From: Orobanche coerulescens | Lineage: Eukaryota; Streptophyta; Magnoliopsida; Lamiales; Orobanchaceae | NCBI GenBank assembly: GCA_033398695.1 | Contig: CM065814.1 | Location: 105,402,501 to 105,466,500 of the forward strand | Direction: 5' to 3' | DNA: 64,000 nucleotides | Shown: positions 45,807-59,387 of the stretch, in pieces | Layout of the letters: each line of letters opens with the position of its first letter | Position numbering within the stretch: the first letter of the stretch is position 1 | Translations under genes and position numbers: made by a program | Notes under the pieces: model-generated | Databases searched by the model: none | Told to the model about the DNA's origin: nothing | What the model saw: only the letters and a program-made list of their open reading frames with translations

Positions 45807-46932
45807 CAGCATAGATCCCCTTGATGATCCTATCAGATCATCATAAGGTGGATAACCAACAATACACATATGAACAACAACACATGATAAAATCAATGAT
45901 GCGAATTCACAAGATTCCATCAACACAATACTGGTAATCCAACGATCCAGCGCCCTCAGCATAGATCCCCATGATGATCCCGTCGAACCAACGCATGGTG
46001 GAAAACCTGTCCATTGATCCAGCGCCCTCAACATAGATCCTCATGATGATCCCGTCGAACCAACGCATGATGGACATTCGATCCAGCGCCCTCAGCATAG
46101 ATCCTCATAATCCCATCGGATTATTTACACAATATAAATAACACAATATGCATACACATATGCAAATCAACACATTCATCAACATGAACAACATAACATG
46201 CACGACAACATGACAATTTACTAGGACGACTTCATCTTCAACAACATGAAAGAAAATGTACGAGACCAAAATAAATAACATTAAACCATAATCAATATGG
46301 AATACTTGCCCCGAGTCCTTCGGGAGCAACCTCGATGTCCAATCATCACCGACGATTATCCTTAATGCTCGGCGATCCAAACGTACAATGAACTATAGAT
46401 ACTCATATCCTCGTCTTTACCATAATGTAACCTCGATACTCGAACATACCAATAACTGAGATAAAGCATATACATTATGATTTACCTCCCAGAATCGAAG
46501 GAACGATATGCGATCCGAATACCCAGAGTTCACAATAATAATCATCGCTATATGCATTATAAACGAAATGAAACTGAAATCATTCATTAAATATTATAAC
46601 TGAGCAAGTAATAACTTGCCTCGATACCGATACGATGATGATGAAGCCGCTACCAGTCACAATGCCTTCGTCTACGAGCTCCTTGGCCCTGACCATGCAA
46701 TTCACGAACACGCTCGAACACGACCACAACATCCGGTTATAATCGTCGATCAATAATCTCAACCTATCGAAGTAATCAAATAACATACATCCGATAACAA
46801 TCAACAACCGACAAAACTAACCAATCGAACTCAACGGTTCAACACAACCTCGAATAAACGCAGTCAGAACAAACCAAATCAAACCATCATGAATTCATAA
46901 CCGAAACAGAATATATTACCCTGCCTGTTGAC

Positions 46933-47016
46933 TTAGCGCACGTTAATCTCTTACCGTAGCGTGCGCTAAGTTGTTCCCGATAGCGTGCGCTAGCCAGTAG
47001 GCTTAGCATGCGCTAA
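46933..47016 (-). repeat. Four-dyad cluster downstream of TATA, B 3' LTR
   Basis: TTAGCGCACGTTAA (46933-46946), GTAGCGTGCGCTAA, ATAGCGTGCGCTAG and TTAGCATGCGCTAA (47003-47016), about 700 bases downstream of the TATA box on the minus strand. Four units, as in the D and H leaders. Confidence 0.85.
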
Positions 47017-47696
47017 TGACGTGCAGTTACATGCATTTCGGATACTGATCAACATATGGCGATTATCAAAAACTCTAAGTGATTCTGAACCATGTTCATA
47101 GCTATTAAACAACGAAATCCAATATCCTTTACCATATAGGTAATCATCCGACTCCTAATTCAAGTCATATATTCATATTTCATCTTCCTTAATATCAACA
47201 ACCTAAACACCAAGAACTCATAATCATGCCATGTTCACCATCATATGAAGGAACCAACAACAACAACATCACAGATCCGAATTGAAGGAAGACATTAGCC
47301 AACATATCTCTTGGAAGATAAACAACGCATTCGAAACCATCCAATTCATATCAATATATTCATATCAACAATAACATTATCATAATCCGGTAATCCAAGT
47401 CAATATCATACTTATCAACTTGTTTATATGATAATCATCAGCTCAAGAACATCATATACAATCCAAAACGAATTCTCAAAGTGAAGAGTAATTACCTTTT
47501 TGAAGGAATGGATTGATTTCCAAGGTTGAATCCATTTCCAAGAATCACCAATGATTTCAAGCTTCAAATGTTGTTATGGATGATTAACTCCACCTTAATC
47601 CAGTGTTTGGAACCTCAAATATATCCCAACTCTCTCTCTCTCTCGGCTGAAAGAAGAAAAAATGACGGAATGCTTCTCAGCACCCTTCTGTCCCCC

Positions 47697-47704
47697 TTTT
47701 TATA
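47697..47704 (-). promoter_or_regulatory. B 3' LTR TATA box
   Basis: Minus strand TATAAAAA, 11 bases from the nearest dyad (47716). The right LTR copy at 53942-53949 has identical spacing. A (CT)n run (47630-47645) lies just downstream in orientation. Confidence 0.65.
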
Positions 47705-47715
47705 ATATTCATTAT

Positions 47716-48349
47716 TAGCGTGCGCTATCATCTTATGTTTAGCGTGCGCTACCGCCTTAGCGTGCGCTAACTGACTTTGTTAGCGTGCGCTATCGAAGCC
47801 CATAGGCTACTGCCTCGCTTCGTAAACTAGCTTACGTACGTAATGACCATGCATTAACGTACGTAAAACATCCTGCTTAGCGTACGCAAGTCATTTATTT
47901 TAGCGTGCGCTATCCGAAGTTGACTTGCTACAGTACACACCTACCACTCGTGCCCCCACATGCCGAAAGCATCCGCGATTATCGGGATTCCTTTGACCGA
48001 TCTGGAATTAGCGTGCGCTAACCATACGGTTTAGCGTGCGCTAGCCCTACATGACAAACACCCGCTGACCTTATCTGGACACGCGTCGTAAGTGGCCGGG
48101 TCCACCCGCCGAAAGCTAAGATTCCATTATTGGCGATCTGATGTTAGCGTGCGCTAACCAACATACGTTAGCGTGCGCTAACTGAATATAAAAATCAACT
48201 TGGGCCTACCTGTCGGCCACCTTCCGAAACTAACCCAGCAAGTCGTTACGTACGTTAGGGGTCCTTCTTAGCGTACGTAACCGAACCTATTAGCGTACGC
48301 TATCAATACTTCGTAGCGTGCGCTACCTGTACCCAGTAGCGTGCGCTAA
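47716..48349 (-). repeat. B 3' LTR dyad array
   Basis: About seventeen units, mostly TAGCGTGCGCTA, mixed with TTACGTACGTAA and TAGCGTACGCTA forms. LTR positions 304-937. Confidence 0.92.
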
Positions 48350-48653
48350 TGAACACTTAGCCATTTCCCGCAATTTCTGTCCAACATCTTGACGTACCAA
48401 AAACGAACATAAGACACACTGAACACAAACACTGAATCCAATAATATTCTTATACGATATACTCTATATCGAAAGTACGATAACCTGATACACGATATCC
48501 TCAAATGTAACTGTCAACCAGATACGACAATTATACCGATACTGACATCTCAGTCCTTCATTATTTTATCCATACTGTACAGATTCCACGCTGTACAACA
48601 TAATTCAGATAAAATAATATTAAACATCAGTAGTAGAAATTCCGGATATTACA

Positions 48654-51056
48654 TTCTACACCACTTAAAATAAGTTTCGTTCTCGAAACTTGCAATCCGT
48701 CATAAAACAAACAAACATACCTTTCAACCCAAAATATCCCAAAACCATCACGACAACGATCAATTATCGTCATCACCGAATAACCAAAAGGACATACTTA
48801 CAAATACGCAGGTCGACGATCTCCTGAGATACTAGCAAGCGATCTCACTGTACAGTCTCAATACACTTTACAATCACAATTCCTTGAGTCTCAACAAAAT
48901 ATATCATCTTCGGATGAAGCAATCTGCCCGAATCAAACTCTGTCTGCCTGATTACATAATCAGGTCTCAATTCCGGTAAGACGAATAATATACAATACAT
49001 CTATGAAACAACTGCCCAATACGAATCCCGAAACGTCAACACAAAATCCGAACGCTCAGATGATCACCAACAATGATCAACAATCGACCGAATTTATCAT
49101 CGACATGATAAATTCCAATATGACCAACCAGAGGTCAAAACGCAATCGAGAATATCATCAACGTGATAAACTCTAACACGATCAACACAGAACCACAGAA
49201 ACAGATATACGAAAGAATAACATTCTCAAAATGACACACCAATCACATACAGTGTGTCTCAATAAACATACCCGACTGGTGAGCATACCCCTTGGCATAC
49301 GAACAACCAATCACAACCCGTCGAACATATCCAATCATACAGGGAGTGGGAACGACCACTCAATATCCAAAACAACCAGCACGGGGTCGCCATCCCCAAA
49401 TCTACACTTACAACGAAATCCTTCAAAATCACTTATGGTAAAAATCACACCACTACCATACCAATGGAATCACATCGCACATATGTATCGATTTCAACAA
49501 AATCCAAAGTTCCAAAATTACATCCTGTGCATGAATCTACAACACGCAGCATATTTCTATTATCCGATAAATCAACCGATCATCCCTGGATAACCAAACT
49601 ACAATACTAACGTTCGAATTTCTTTTCCTCGTACCATACTGATGTCTTATCCAGTTCGTGAGTCACACTCAGAACTTCACCATGATATGCATTATGCACT
49701 AAATGTGTATGGTTATCAATCACATTTTCCAAAACCAGTTTGAAATCATATAGTCTTGTCAAAAGACAAATTTTCGAAAATTCTTTCAAAAGTTTCAAAA
49801 CTCAAAACATATATTTTCGTAAGACCACGAAAATAATTTTAAAAATTAAATCGACTCGCTGGTGCCAAGTTCTCGATAAAAATTCCTTTTCGAATATACA
49901 CGATTAAATAAAATGGAATGTATGCAAATGCTTGTCCATATCCATACTCCTATATACCAATTCGGCTCGTCACCAAATTCACTGATATTCCATCGGAAAA
50001 CCACACGATGAAATTCCAAAATCTCAATATATAGACTGATAAAAACTCCTCATCCACATACTACTCGCAATGTCAATCCTTAATCCATCCTGGATCACCT
50101 CAAATATGATATGACAAAACATTAAAATATCAAAAAGTCAAACACAGCGAAAGACTTCCCGAGAAGTATCATTTGAACAAATAAATCAAAACCCCGAAAG
50201 GTAGAAATAAAATGCATAAACGATCGGTAAAGTGTTTTACAAATCTCGGGTGTTTTAGAAAACAGAAAAGTCTTTTGAGACATTAGGGTCTCAGTCCGTA
50301 TCTCATTCCGTATTACAAGAAGTTTAAAAAGTAGAAAACTCTTTACGGACCCCAAGTCCTGAGTTATAAAACTATTTCAAAATCAATTGGGTCTCGGCCC
50401 AAAATCATTTTCCGTAAAACATCCGTAAAATATTCATTTTGAAAAGTATCATTTTCAAATGCTCAAAAGAGTTCATATATCTCAAATGAATTAACATGCT
50501 ATATGTTCTTCTTAACAATCCACAGTCCTTCTCCCGATTACACAATTCCGTTCCAAAATCTAACTGATATACTGATTTCCAAAATCATAGTTTCTCAAAT
50601 CATCAACCTGTCCGAATTCTGTCACCTCATACTGTAACGTATAATATCCTGCTGAATCTCAATGCATGTCAACTTAGAACGGCAATAAATCTCAATGAAA
50701 TTCAAAAATCCAAATACTTACAGATCGTGAAGCCGACGATTCCCCGTGATACTGGCACATGTCTCGACTCAAGAAAATACTCGACACAGATATTTTCAAA
50801 ACACACGTTTTGCAAAAATCAGTTCAACTCGAGAACACACACATCTCTATCCGAAGAAACACGTTATTACCATTTGAAAAAGTTACAACAATCTCAGTAC
50901 CACATTGGTAAATCACATAACATACAAGCCCGAGTGAACAACAAAAACTCACGGCTCTAATATTAGTCAATCGACAACTCGAATGACGCAACAAAACACG
51001 ACCCAACTCGACCCAAATGCCTAGGTTTTCTCAACCTAAGATCCGATACCATATTC
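48654..51056 (-). other. B internal region, no coding capacity
   Basis: 2403 bp between LTR and PBS. No gag or pol motif is found in any frame. A 120-aa frame on the plus strand (49231-49593) runs against the element and is low-complexity. The left edge reads, on the minus strand, AAGTGGTGTAGAA, a weak polypurine tract. Confidence 0.8.
51040..51051 (-). promoter_or_regulatory. B primer-binding site
   Basis: Minus strand TGGTATCGGATC, five bases from the 5' LTR end at 51057; the same variant as in E. Confidence 0.8.
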
Positions 51057-52039
51057 TGTAACACCCCCAGATTTAACCGGAAATATTACAGCGCCGTGGG
51101 GCCCGAGATGGAACCCACAAGGCTAAAAGAAATTTTCGCAAACATTTACAAATGCCCAAGAGGCCAACGACGGTACTAACTTTAAAAATTCACAAAGACT
51201 TATAAAATCCATTTATCAAAAACCGTCGTAAAAACTCATTTGGAATCGCAAGGCCAAACAGCCGACACTCAAAAGTTTAGAAAACGATTTCCAAAGTAAC
51301 CTCAGTTACTAGATACCAAAAGAGCATTTCAAAATACTCACGCAATGGAAAAGACCAACCATAAAGATACTCTAGCAAATGAATACAAAAACCAATCAAG
51401 AAACTCAATGCACAAAACATGTCCTAGCCAGTATCCTCCGGGAAGCTCATCTCTTCACGACCGCTACAAGCTCGATACTCCAAGAACCTAAAAAGAAATC
51501 CCACGACGGGGTCAGCCATAATGTCCAACAATGATAACCGTCACATCACATTAATAATTACATACTAATGAGAAAACAACATAAGAATACGACCAACGTA
51601 ATCTTACCGCCATAGCTTTGCTTACTCAAGTAATTCTCATCAGAATAACCATTATCACATTTCACATCCTGTACTCGATTAACCAATAAACTCGAACATA
51701 ATATCTGTATTGTACCTCAAACAATATTCAAGATTCTCAAACTATCATAACCAACTCACGATACGGAAATATACCATTTCTGACCAATACGATCCATCGA
51801 ATAATATCATCAAATCCCAAGACGATAACCGATTGTCCATCAAGGACAAATACCAAAGGAAAATACGGGACATACCTTGAGATATGAAGTGCCACGACAA
51901 TCATATCAGTCTAATCCGAGATCAGATCACAATGCAATACGGACACGGTCCTAACACAAGACCTACAAATGCATACTCATATGACCGCGTCAATATGATC
52001 ACAACAATAACAATCATGTATACTCAATGGAAATCCGAC

Positions 52040-52366
52040 GATCCAGCGCCCTCAGGATAGATCCCCTTGATGATCCTATCAGATCATCATAAGGTGGATA
52101 ACCAACAATACACATATGCACAACAACACATGATAAAATCAATGATGCGAATTCACAAGATTCCATCAACACAATACTGGTAATCCAACGATCTAGCGCC
52201 CTCAGCATAGATCCCCATGATGATCCCGTCGAACCAACGCATGGTGGAAAACCTGTCCAATGATCCAGCGTCCTCAGCATAGATCCTCATGATGATCCCG
52301 TCGAACCAACGCATGATGGACATTCGATCCAGCGCCCTCAGCATAGATCCTCATAATCCCATCGGA
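52040..52366 (-). repeat. GATCCAGCGCCCTCAGCAT tandem units in B LTR
   Basis: Four units near 52040, 52189, 52261 and 52326, each GATCCAGCGCCCTCAGCATAG plus ATCCYCATGATGATCCCGTC. The left LTR holds the same units, and element A landed in the first of them. Confidence 0.88.
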
Positions 52367-53178
52367 TTATTTACACAACATAAATAACACAATATGCATA
52401 CACATATGCAAATCAACACATTCATCAACATGAACAACATAACATGCACGACAACATGACAATTTACTAGGACGACTTCATGTTCAACAACATGAAAGAA
52501 AATGTACGAGACCAAAATAAATAACATTAAACCATAATCAATATGGAATACTTGCCCCGAGTCCTTCGGGAGCAACCTCGATGTCCAATCATCACCGACG
52601 ATGATCCTTAATGCTCGGCGATCCAAACGTACAATGAACTATAGATACTCATATCCTCGTCTTTACCATAATGTAACCTCGATACTCGAATATACCAATA
52701 ACTGAGATAAAGCATATACATTATGATTTACCTCCCAGAATCGAAGGAACGATATGCGATCCGAATACCCAGAGTTCACAATAATAATCATCGTTATATG
52801 CATTATAAACGAAATGAAACTGAAATCATTCATTAAATATTATAACTGAGCATGTAATAACTTGCCTCGATACCGATACGATGATGATGAAGCCGCTACC
52901 AGTCACAATGCCTTCGTCTACGAGCTCCTCGGCCCTGACCATGCAATTCACGAACACGCTCGAACACGACCACAACATCCGGTTATAATCGCCGATCAAT
53001 AATCTCAACCTATCGAAGTAATCAAATAACATACATCCGATAACAATCAACAACCGACAAAACTAACCAATCGAACTCAACGGTTCAACACAACCTCGAA
53101 TAAACGCAGTCAGAACAAACCAAATCAAACCATCACGAATTCATAACCGAAACAGAATATATTACCCTGCCTGTTGAC

Positions 53179-53263
53179 TTAGCGCACGTTAATCTCTTAC
53201 CGTAGCGTGCGCTAAGTTGTTCCCGATAGCGTGCGCTAGCCAGTAGGCTTAGCATGCGCTAAT
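53179..53263 (-). repeat. Four-dyad cluster downstream of TATA, B 5' LTR
   Basis: Counterpart of 46933-47016, with identical dyads. Confidence 0.85.
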
Positions 53264-53960
53264 GACGTGCAGTTACATGCATTTCGGATACTGATCAACA
53301 TATGGCGATTATCAAAAACTCTAAGTGATTCTGAACCATGTTCATAGCTATTAAACAATGAAATCCAATATCCTTTACCATATAGGTAATCATCCAACTC
53401 CTAATTCAAGTCATATATTCATATTTCATCTTCCTTAATATCAACAACCTAAACACCAAGAACTCATAATCATGCCATGTTCACCATCATATGAAGGAAC
53501 CAACAACAACAACATCACAGATCCGAATTGAAGGAAGACATTAGCCAACATATCTCTTGGAAGATAAACAACGCATTCGAAACCATCCAATTCATATCAA
53601 TATATTCATATCAACAATAACATTATCATAATCCGGTAATCCAACTCAATATCATACTTATCAACTTGTTTATATGATAATCATCAGCTCAAGAACATCA
53701 TATACAATCCAAAACGAAATCTCAAAGTGAAGAGTAATTACCTTTTTGAAGGAATGGATTGATTTCCAAGGTTGAATCCATTTCCAAGAATCACCAATGA
53801 TTTCAAGCTTCAAATGTTGTTATGGATGATTAACTCCACCTTAATCCAGTGTTTGGAACCTCAAATATATCCCAACTCTCTCTCTCTCTCGGCTGAAAGA
53901 AGAAAAATTGACGGAATGCTTCTCAGCACCCTTCTGTCCCCTTTTTATAATATTCATTAT

Positions 53961-54590
53961 TAGCGTGCGCTATCATCTCATGTTTAGCGTGCGCTACCGC
54001 CTTAGCGTGCGCTAACTGACTTTGTTAGCGTGCGCTATCGAAGCCTAGAGGCTACTGCCTCGCTTCGTAAACTAGCTTACGTACGTAATGCCCATGCATT
54101 AACGTACGTAAAACATCCTGCTTAGCGTACGCAAGTCATTTACCTTAGCGTGCGCTATCCGAAGTTGACTTGCTACAGTACACACCTACCACTCGTGCCC
54201 CCACATGCCGAAAGAATCCGCGATTATCGGGATTCCTTTGACCGATATGGAATTAGCGTGCGCTAACCATACGGTTTTGCGTGCGCTAGCCCTACATGAC
54301 AAACACCCGCTGACCTTATCTGGACACGCGTCGTAAGTGGCCGGGTCCACCCGCCGAAAGCTAAGATTCCATTATTGGCGAGCTGATGTTAGCGTGCGCT
54401 AACCAACATACGTTAGCGTGCGCTTACTGAATATAAAAATCAACCTGGGCCTACCTGTCGGCCACCTTCCGGAACAAACCCAGCAAGTCGTTACGTACGT
54501 TAGGGGTCCTTCTTAGCGTACGTAACCGAACCTCTTAGCGTACGCTATCAATACTTCGTAGCGTGCGCTACACACCCGAGCGTGCGCTAA
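53961..54590 (-). repeat. B 5' LTR dyad array
   Basis: Seventeen units, from TAGCGTGCGCTA (53961-53972) to GAGCGTGCGCTAA (54578-54590). LTR positions 304-933. The last unit differs from the 3' LTR copy (CACCCGAGCG against ACCCAGTAGCG). Confidence 0.92.
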
Positions 54591-54894
54591 TGAACACTTC
54601 GCCATTTCCCGCAATTTCTGTCCAACATCTTGACGTACCAAAAACGAACATAAGACACACTGAACACAAACACTGAATCCAATAATATTCTTATACGATA
54701 TACTCTATATCGAAAGTACGATAACCTGATACACGATATCCTCAAATGTAACTGTCAACCAGATACGACAATTATACCGATACTGACATCTCAGTCCTTC
54801 ATTATTTTATCCATACTGTACAGATTCCACGCTGTACAACATAATTCAAATAAAATAATATTAAACATCAGTAGTAGAAATTCCGGATATTACA

Positions 54895-54935
54895 GAGAGG
54901 ACCATCCAAATCCTTGAGGATATGTTACGAGCATG
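54895..54935 (+). pseudogene. Element C integrase, 14-codon piece between B and CACTA-2
   Basis: Encodes ERTIQILEDMLRAC, directly continuing the integrase sequence that stops at 34776. It lies between B's right end and the CACTA-2 left terminus, so two independent insertions hit the gene 41 bases apart. Confidence 0.88.
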
Positions 54936-57391
54936 CACTACACCAAATCTGCCAATTTGTCTCTATAATGCGCTGAAGGTTTGTCACGGTCCGAGTCCGT
55001 GTCAAATATATCACTTAAAAAACACGAAAATTTTTCAAGTCATTCTAGTGACATAAAATTATCTCGGACTTTGACACAGACAAACCGCTTTTAAGTGACA
55101 CCACCCAGAGTGAAAATATTTCCCTTTTTATATGTTTTTCCCCTTTCCCTCCCCTCTTTCTTTTTTCACCCCATTTCCAACCCCTTTCTACAGACCCCCT
55201 CCCCCTTTGAAAAACCCTAGCCGCCGAGATAACACTGGAGAGTTTCAATAGTATTGTTGAATTTCCTCCCTTAATGTTCATTTTCACCAAACTAATAACC
55301 TGCATGTTTGAAAACCCTAGCCAACAACCCGCAACCCACACAACCTCTTTTTTTAGAGAGCAATTGAAGATTTGAAGGAGTTGATATTTAGAGTTAATCA
55401 GAATTAGAGCAAGAACAAGTGAAGATTCTGCATTACCATCGTCTTTAGTACTAGAGATTCAGACGCCTCACCATCCTCTTCATTTTCTTCGGTAATATTT
55501 TTGACTTAATTCAATCTTTATGAGTTTTAATCATGGTTAATTTTATACTTGTTTATATGCTGTAGTTTGAATATACACGAGCCCTAATAGAAACAGCACA
55601 TCTGAAGACTGATTCAGGAAACTAGGGTAATTTTGAAAGATTTTGAATTGACTACTCGGGCTTTTTAAAGATTCTGAAATTGACCAAAGAGGTATTGTTG
55701 AATTATTCTAAAGTTGATTACTATTTTATTTAAAAACCTAACTTGATTTATTGTAAGAATTTGATTGTTTTTTAAAGATTCTGTTTATGACAAGATGGTA
55801 TTTTTGAAAAATTGATCAGTTCAGTACATTGTTCACTTATTAATTTATTTGAATCTTTGAATTATAGTCTTGGTTTAGTACAATTCATTTTTAAACTTAC
55901 AGTAATTCATTTTTAAAATTATAAAATTATGTTTTATATTGGTAATTTGCAGATTATATCATTTGGGAAAAGTGATGGTTGTTGTATTCACAAGTATTAG
56001 TTTTTCTTAATCATGTGAAAAGTATTAAGTTTGATTCAACAAGTTATGTATTGTTTTTTGTATTTAAAATTTAAAAGGTATTAGTTTTTGTTCAACATGT
56101 TGAGTACTAGTGGTTGTATCTATTGATTTTTGACTGGAGAGGATGGCATTTATTTTACTTATCGTTCGATTTTCTTAGAAATCAAGAACTTATGTTTTCT
56201 TATTGAACTACTAGTTTGTGTCGCATGGAAGTTTCAATCTCAGACATATTTTTGATAACTAGGATTTTTTATTACCTAACATGGAAGTTTCAATCTCAGA
56301 CACTTATCTCTTATATTTTTCATCAACATAATGAAACTATCTTCTCTTAAATTATGTAGTGTATGATACTTTTGGTCTTATGAGTTAATATAATTATAGC
56401 ATTTATAGTACATCACAGGTGTTCGGTTTTCGCAAAACCAGTCATGTTCGGTGGATGAACAGGTCATTTTAGAAAAAAATCTCAATTTCTTTATTAGGGC
56501 TGACAGAAAAATTTCTATCTCCAATTACTGCCTTGGTGATTGATCAAGAATGAATTTTCAAGAATATGAAGACAACAGCTAATATCTCATTTCATTTCTA
56601 TAAGTTTCTTGATGATGAAACTTTTGTGCCATGTACTTGTTGATTTGTTGATACTTGATATCATAATGTAAATCTCTAACTTAAAGCACACATCACATTG
56701 TCTAGTTATCTAATAGCTTCAATATCTTTTTGTAGCTAGTTCCTTATCAATTGTAGATGGAATATGAGCCAATTTAAGGGCCCATGTTTGTGGAACTTTC
56801 TGTAAAATAGATCACATATTTAGATTTATATTCATGTCTATAAGGGTAGGTCTGTGTAATTTAGTACTTGTAATTTGTACTTATGACGTATTATTTTCTC
56901 GTGTACATACTGGAACACTGTGTTCTGTAACTGTTATCAGAATGAGAATTCTATAAATTTGAATTACTAACTGTAGTATCTCATGTGTTACATGTCTTAT
57001 GTCCTTTAATTGATGACCAGTGTAGACTTACAACTCAGTTAAAGACGCCTTAGTATGTAAATGAAGATACATTTACTAGTTTTAGGATGTGGTAATCCTA
57101 TGAGTTATGCAGGAGCTAACTGCTAACCTCCTTAATTGTTAATTTTACCCAATAGTGCCATCTCACCTCTTTTTAGCCATTGCGCTTTTTGATATCCACC
57201 AAACATTTTTGTTTATAGTTCTGCAATTTTCTCTCTACTGTTAGTTCTTCAACATATACTGCATTTTGTTTGTATTTTCCTTTCGGGTTACTTTGAACTT
57301 TTCACTTTCTTCTGGAGTAATATTATTATACTGTATGTGTGATAGTTTAGTCTAACTAGGATAAATGTGGTTTTATTTATAATGACAAAAG

Positions 57392-57549
57392 GAGCGAGTT
57401 GAAGCCAAGAATTTGTTTGCATCTGAAGCAGTTGAAGAAGAAATTAAAAGGGAATCTGCAAAGACTTTTGTACCTGGTGATATTCCTAGCACTCAAGATC
57501 TTGCGAAGGAGGAACAAACGGCTAAACCAGTAGCTCCTACTCCTGAGTA
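57392..57549 (+). CDS. Exon-like segment in CACTA-2
   Basis: After an AG (ACAAAAG) the frame reads ERVEAKNLFASEAVEEEIKR, then SAKTFVPGDIPSTQDLAKEE, and ends at TAA near 57549. Glu/Ala/Lys-rich, no known domain recognised. It could be a captured host exon or a first exon of the element; unproven. Confidence 0.25.
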
Positions 57550-57944
57550 ATAAAGGTATAAATGTATAAAGATATGCACTTGTTTTTATGTTTTCATTTT
57601 TCTCCTTACTATGAGCAAGACTAACAAGTTGCTATTACTCCAGCTGTCCCTCTTGAAGTGTCCACATTGTTGAATGGACAACTATTTATAGATTGCAAGG
57701 TACAATACACAAAAAAGTATTTTGGTTACCATTTTCTGAAATTCATTACGGTGGTGTTTGAAATCTAGGGTTTTTTTAAATAACCTAATTGGATTTTTGT
57801 AAGAATTTGAAAGACAACTGGGTGCTTTTGAAAGTTTTGATATTGATTACTCGGGGGGTTTTCGAAATATTCTGAAATATTTTTTAGTTTAAAATTGACA
57901 GGCTTTTTCTATCACGACACTAACAAGGTTCACTACTCTATATT

Positions 57945-59385
57945 ATGACTTTTCCTCTTCACAAAGAATGGATGGGTGAATCTAGTAGAGTAGGTGATGT
58001 GTGCCTCCAAGGAGTAGAAGAATTTATTCGATATGCTAGGAAGAGTTTACATAGTGACGAGTTCTCTTGTCCATGTAAAAACTGTAGAAATGGCAAATGT
58101 TTGCAATTTAAAATGATCGAACTACACTTAGTTCAATGGGGTTTTGTGGACGGTTATGTGTTTTGGGTTTTTCATGGTGAAAGAGATTTTCCATTTGTTT
58201 CGAATAAGTCAACGACGAATGAGTCCATCTTTGTGGAACGTGATCCAGTGGCACCTCCAACATTGAATAACCTTATTTATGATGCTTATGATTTTCATGT
58301 GTTGCCAAATAGTCAAACTTTTGATGCATCTGATCGTGAAGCAGGACCTTCAACCACTTCTAGTGACGTAGGAAATCAAGAAAATGATTATATTAAGTTA
58401 AAAGCTAAATCCACACAACATTTATATCCCAATTGAAACGACAATGTTACAACCGTGTATGCGTTGGTTGGGTTACATAATTTAAAAAGTCGATTTGGTT
58501 TGTCCGGTAGTAGTATATTTGCAATCCTGGTGTGGGTGAATGACTTGTTACCAAAAGAAAATAATCTACCCAATAATTATCCGGAGATGAAGATTTGCTT
58601 GAATGGATTAGGAATGAAGTACAAATCTATTCATGCATGCAAGTACGATTGTATCTTATATCGAAAAGAACACGAATTCAAAATTCAGTGCCCAATATGT
58701 CAGGAATCTAGATACGTTTTAAAGAAAATGCAAGATAATACTATTCGAAAATTTTCAAAGGTACCTCAGAAAGTGTTGAAGTAATTTCCTTTGAGTCCAA
58801 GGTTGAAAAGACTTTACACTGTACCTTGGATAACAGAGGCAATGACTTGTCATGCAAGAGCAGTTGTGGGTGACAATTTTATGCGCCATCCTATTGATTC
58901 ATCAATTTGGAAATCTGCTAATTTTCAAAATCCTAACTTTGCTAAGGAAACTCGAAACGTCCGTATAGGGATATCAACATATAGGTTTAATCCTTTTGGT
59001 AATTTGAGCACAAATCATAGTGTGTGGCCAGTAATTCTTGTCTTGTACAATCTCCCCCCTTCTTTATGCATGAAAAAAGGATTCTCTATGTTATCTCTTT
59101 TGATACCTGGCCCAAAAGCACCAAGCAATTACATTGATGTTTATCTTGCACCACTGGTAGGAGAACTTACTGAGTTGTGGGTAGAAGGAGATAAAGCATA
59201 CGACTCAAGCAAGCAAGAGGAGTTCACATTCAAGGCTATGCTATTATGGGCAATACACGACTTTCCTGCATACGGGACCTTATCAGGGTGCAATGTTCAT
59301 GGATACTTTGGTTGTCCTATATGTGGCAAAGAAACTGAGTCAGAGTGGTTAGAGAAGAGTAAGAAAATGTGTTATACATGGGAAA
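57945..59385 (+). pseudogene. CACTA-2 transposase (tnp2/TNPD type), two stops, truncated
   Basis: A single reading frame. First comes the transposase-associated domain with paired cysteines (GVEEFIRYARKS ... FSCPCKNCRNGKC), then the region with ACKYDCILYRKEHEF and CPICQESRY, then the tnp2 core (PLSPRLKRLYTVPWITEAM; PSNYIDVYLAPLVGELTELW; SGCNVHGYFGCPICGKETES). In-frame stops lie at 58434 (TGA) and 58783 (TAA). Coding ends near 59385, roughly mid-tnp2, at the deletion with integrase. Family transposases are much longer, so the catalytic core is incomplete and the protein inactive. Confidence 0.9.
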
Positions 59386-59387
59386 TA

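Larger units (their letters stand above)
34777..48653 (-). mobile_element. B 3' LTR, split by element A
   Basis: Segments 34777-35777 and 45812-48653. Nearly identical to the right LTR over its length. It contains GATCC-type tandem units, two dyad clusters (46933-47016 and 47716-48349) and a TATA box at 47697-47704. Confidence 0.92.
34777..54894 (-). mobile_element. Element B: large non-coding LTR element (LARD-like)
   Basis: Ends TGTAACACCCCCAG and CCGGATATTACA with perfect GAGAG duplications (34772-34776, 54895-54899) inside C's integrase. Two LTRs of 3843 bp (net) and 3838 bp flank a 2403-bp interior with no gag or pol. PBS and a weak PPT-like site are in place, so it could be mobilised in trans. 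Element A sits in its 3' LTR. LARD (large retrotransposon derivative) is the matching class. Confidence 0.93.
51057..54894 (-). mobile_element. B 5' LTR
   Basis: 3838 bp, intact, nearly identical to the A-free sequence of the 3' LTR. Contains GATCC-type tandem units 52040-52366, dyad clusters 53179-53263 and 53961-54590, TATA box 53942-53949. Confidence 0.95.
54936..59387 (+). mobile_element. CACTA-2 (autonomous-type, right end deleted)
   Basis: Left terminus CACTACACCAAATCTGCC. A degraded tnp2 transposase runs toward the right, but there is no GTAGTG right terminus and no 3-bp duplication; the sequence passes straight into C's integrase at about 59388, with a few integrase codons missing. 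The right part and its flank were therefore deleted together. The region 54936-57944 holds AT-rich intron-like sequence, a pyrimidine-rich block at 55120-55210 and an exon-like stretch at 57392-57549. Confidence 0.85.

Noticed and set aside
47716..48349. Regularly spaced short repeats resembling a CRISPR array
   Set aside because: Units are 12-bp dyads with variable spacing inside a plant LTR; no cas genes and wrong organism type.
49231..49593. 120-aa plus-strand frame in the B interior
   Set aside because: Runs antisense to the element, low-complexity, no domain; chance frame in AT-rich DNA.
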